Positions 5,153 through 6,094 of a stretch of DNA of 6,094 nt are shown here, one piece after another; positions within the stretch are counted from its first letter, which is position 1; each line of letters starts with the position of its first letter. The translations under genes were made by a program, and so were the position numbers. The notes below the pieces were generated by a model, which was not told where the DNA came from, ran no database searches, and worked only from the letters and a program-made list of their open reading frames with translations. This stretch comes from a bacterium (Candidatus Ratteibacteria) CG_4_9_14_3_um_filter_41_21 (GTDB lineage Bacteria > Ratteibacteria > UBA8468). Location: NCBI GenBank assembly GCA_002791075.1, contig PFWI01000240.1:1-6094 (forward strand). Reading direction: 5' to 3'.

Positions 5153-5834
5153 ATGGAAAACAAAGTTAAAAAGACAATAAAGGATTTGCCGAAAGTAGAA
5201 AGGCCAAGAGAAAAGCTAATGCAATATGGACCAGAAAAACTTTCTAACTCTGAACTTTTGGCTATTTTATTGAGAATAGGCAGGCCAGGACAAAATGTCG
5301 TAGAGATTGCCAAACAGATACTTCGGCAATGTGGTGGCCAAAAGTTACCAAATTTGACTTTGAAAGAATTAACTAATTTGTCAGGAATCGGCCCAGTTAA
5401 AGCTTGCGAAATCATTGCAAGTTTTGAGCTTGGCAAAAGACTTCTTCAGGGTAAAAAAGCTGAAATTTATTTAACTCCAAGAGATGTCTGGGATGAATTA
5501 AGAGATTTAAGAAACCATAAAAAAGAACATTTTGTTATTTTTTATCTTGATAGTAGAAACCAAGAAATTAAAAGAGAGATAATTTCGGTTGGTTCTCTTA
5601 ACGCTAATTTAGCCCACCCAAGAGAAGTTTTTGAACCAGCAGTTAAAACACTTAGCTGCCCAAATAATTTTGGCGCATAATCACCCATCGGGCGATCCCG
5701 AGCCATCAGAAGATGATTTAGAAATAACAAAAAGGTTAGTAGAGTCCGGTAAAATTCTTGGAATTGAAGTAGTTGACCATATAATTATTACCAAAACAGG
5801 ATTTATAAGTTTTAAAGAAAAAAATTTAATTTAA
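5153..5834 (+). pseudogene. radC: radC (JAB/JAMM-domain protein), split by a +1 frameshift
   Basis: Two frames together encode a full RadC-family protein. The first (5153 onward) gives the N-terminal part: ERPREKLMQYGPEKLSNSELL (16-36), a helix-hairpin-helix segment (LTNLSGIGPVKACEIIA, 73-89), and the start of the JAB/JAMM domain with E125 (KKEHF), FYLDSRNQ (130-137) and HPREVFEPAVK (155-165). After the AAAA at 5645-5648 this frame leaves the family and stops at 5678-5680. The +1 frame continues the family exactly: HLAAQIILAHNHPSGDPEPS with the metal-binding HxH and Asp, then GILGIEV-like and DHIII segments, ending at 5832-5834. Skipping one A joins them into about 226 residues, the normal RadC length. 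Either an extra base in the A-run (mutation or read error) or decay explains it; a standard -1 slip would give the wrong frame. RadC's molecular role is unsettled despite the old repair name. Relatives (yeeS, ykfG) lie in E. coli prophage-like elements. It follows the XRE gene by 2 bp. Confidence 0.88.
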
Positions 5835-5839
5835 AAATT

Positions 5840-6094
5840 ATGGCTACAATCAAAAACTATATTAAACAATATCTAAAATGGCGTGAGGAACAAAAAGAGA
5901 AAGAATTAGCCGAGAGAGAAGCGCGCGTTAGCTGGTATAAAGCGAAAATGGGAAGTCCTGAGAAAATTAAGAATTTTACCGAAAAGGATTTACACGAATT
6001 GATTGAAAAACTCTGGGCTTTAGAGTTTTGGCGCAATAAAGCCTATAAAGTTAATAAACTCATTACGGATAATGGTTTAAATAAACTAAAAACC
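5840..6094 (+). CDS. Charged helical protein, N-terminal 85 residues; possibly McrB-like
   Basis: An ATG 5 bp after the radC frame ends opens a frame that stays open to the window edge, so the 3' end is missing. It was found by direct translation. The visible 85 residues begin MATIKNYIKQYLKWREEQKEKE, a strongly charged helix rich in K, E and R (about 5-30). A segment with several tryptophans and conserved-looking spacing follows: NFTEKDLHELIEKLWALEFW (47-66), then RNKAYKVNKLITDNGLNKLK. There is no signal peptide or membrane helix. The W-x(5)-W-x-N-K, then LI-x-x-NGL pattern reminds me of the N-terminal region of McrB-like restriction ATPases, which precedes their AAA+ domain, but this is from memory and weak. 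Position after XRE-radC suggests one operon. No Shine-Dalgarno is present. Confidence 0.75.
   Translation, partial: MATIKNYIKQYLKWREEQKEKELAEREARVSWYKAKMGSPEKIKNFTEKDLHELIEKLWALEFWRNKAYKVNKLITDNGLNKLKT

Noticed and set aside
5645..5651. Programmed -1 frameshift site in radC
   Set aside because: The required change is +1 (or -2), and no X-XXY-YYZ heptamer in the correct frame is present.

Overview
The window reads as bacterial chromosome, probably from an uncultivated lineage. Genes are tightly packed with short gaps, start codons mostly lack a clear Shine-Dalgarno sequence, and the families are typical of candidate-phylum bacteria: an SUMF1-like domain, a type I dehydroquinase, an Fe-S family 4 uracil-DNA glycosylase, and a small XRE regulator next to RadC. 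No taxonomic marker is present. An Omnitrophota-like or Patescibacteria-like source is only an impression.

The left part (1-3302) is a run of five plus-strand genes with gaps of 5-38 bp, plausibly one operon. It holds the 3' part of an SUMF1/FGE-fold protein, aroD (shikimate pathway), a small unrecognised basic protein, a uracil-DNA glycosylase with a C-terminal tail that looks like a sliding-clamp-binding peptide, and a membrane-anchored alpha/beta hydrolase. A short hairpin repeat of a type seen scattered in many bacterial genomes sits between the last two. The functions do not form an obvious single pathway.

The middle (3226-4419) is a minus-strand MFS efflux-type transporter. Its 3' end overlaps the hydrolase tail-to-tail by 77 bp.

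The region 4420-4937 has no credible gene but is packed with secondary structure. It contains a 9-bp hairpin, a roughly 158-bp nested palindrome that can fold as a branched structure, two further hairpins, a homopyrimidine mirror repeat, and a textbook plus-strand intrinsic terminator that no plus-strand gene upstream accounts for. It could be a structured non-coding RNA or a cluster of palindromic repeats at an island boundary. A sigma70-like promoter follows.

The right part (4857-6094) is a second plus-strand unit: a 70-residue XRE-type regulator, a radC gene broken by a single-base frameshift inside its JAB/JAMM metalloprotease-like domain, and the start of a charged helical protein cut by the window edge. 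XRE plus RadC is a common pairing on mobile or defence-type islands. The truncated gene may be the N-terminus of an McrB-like protein, which is a weak call.
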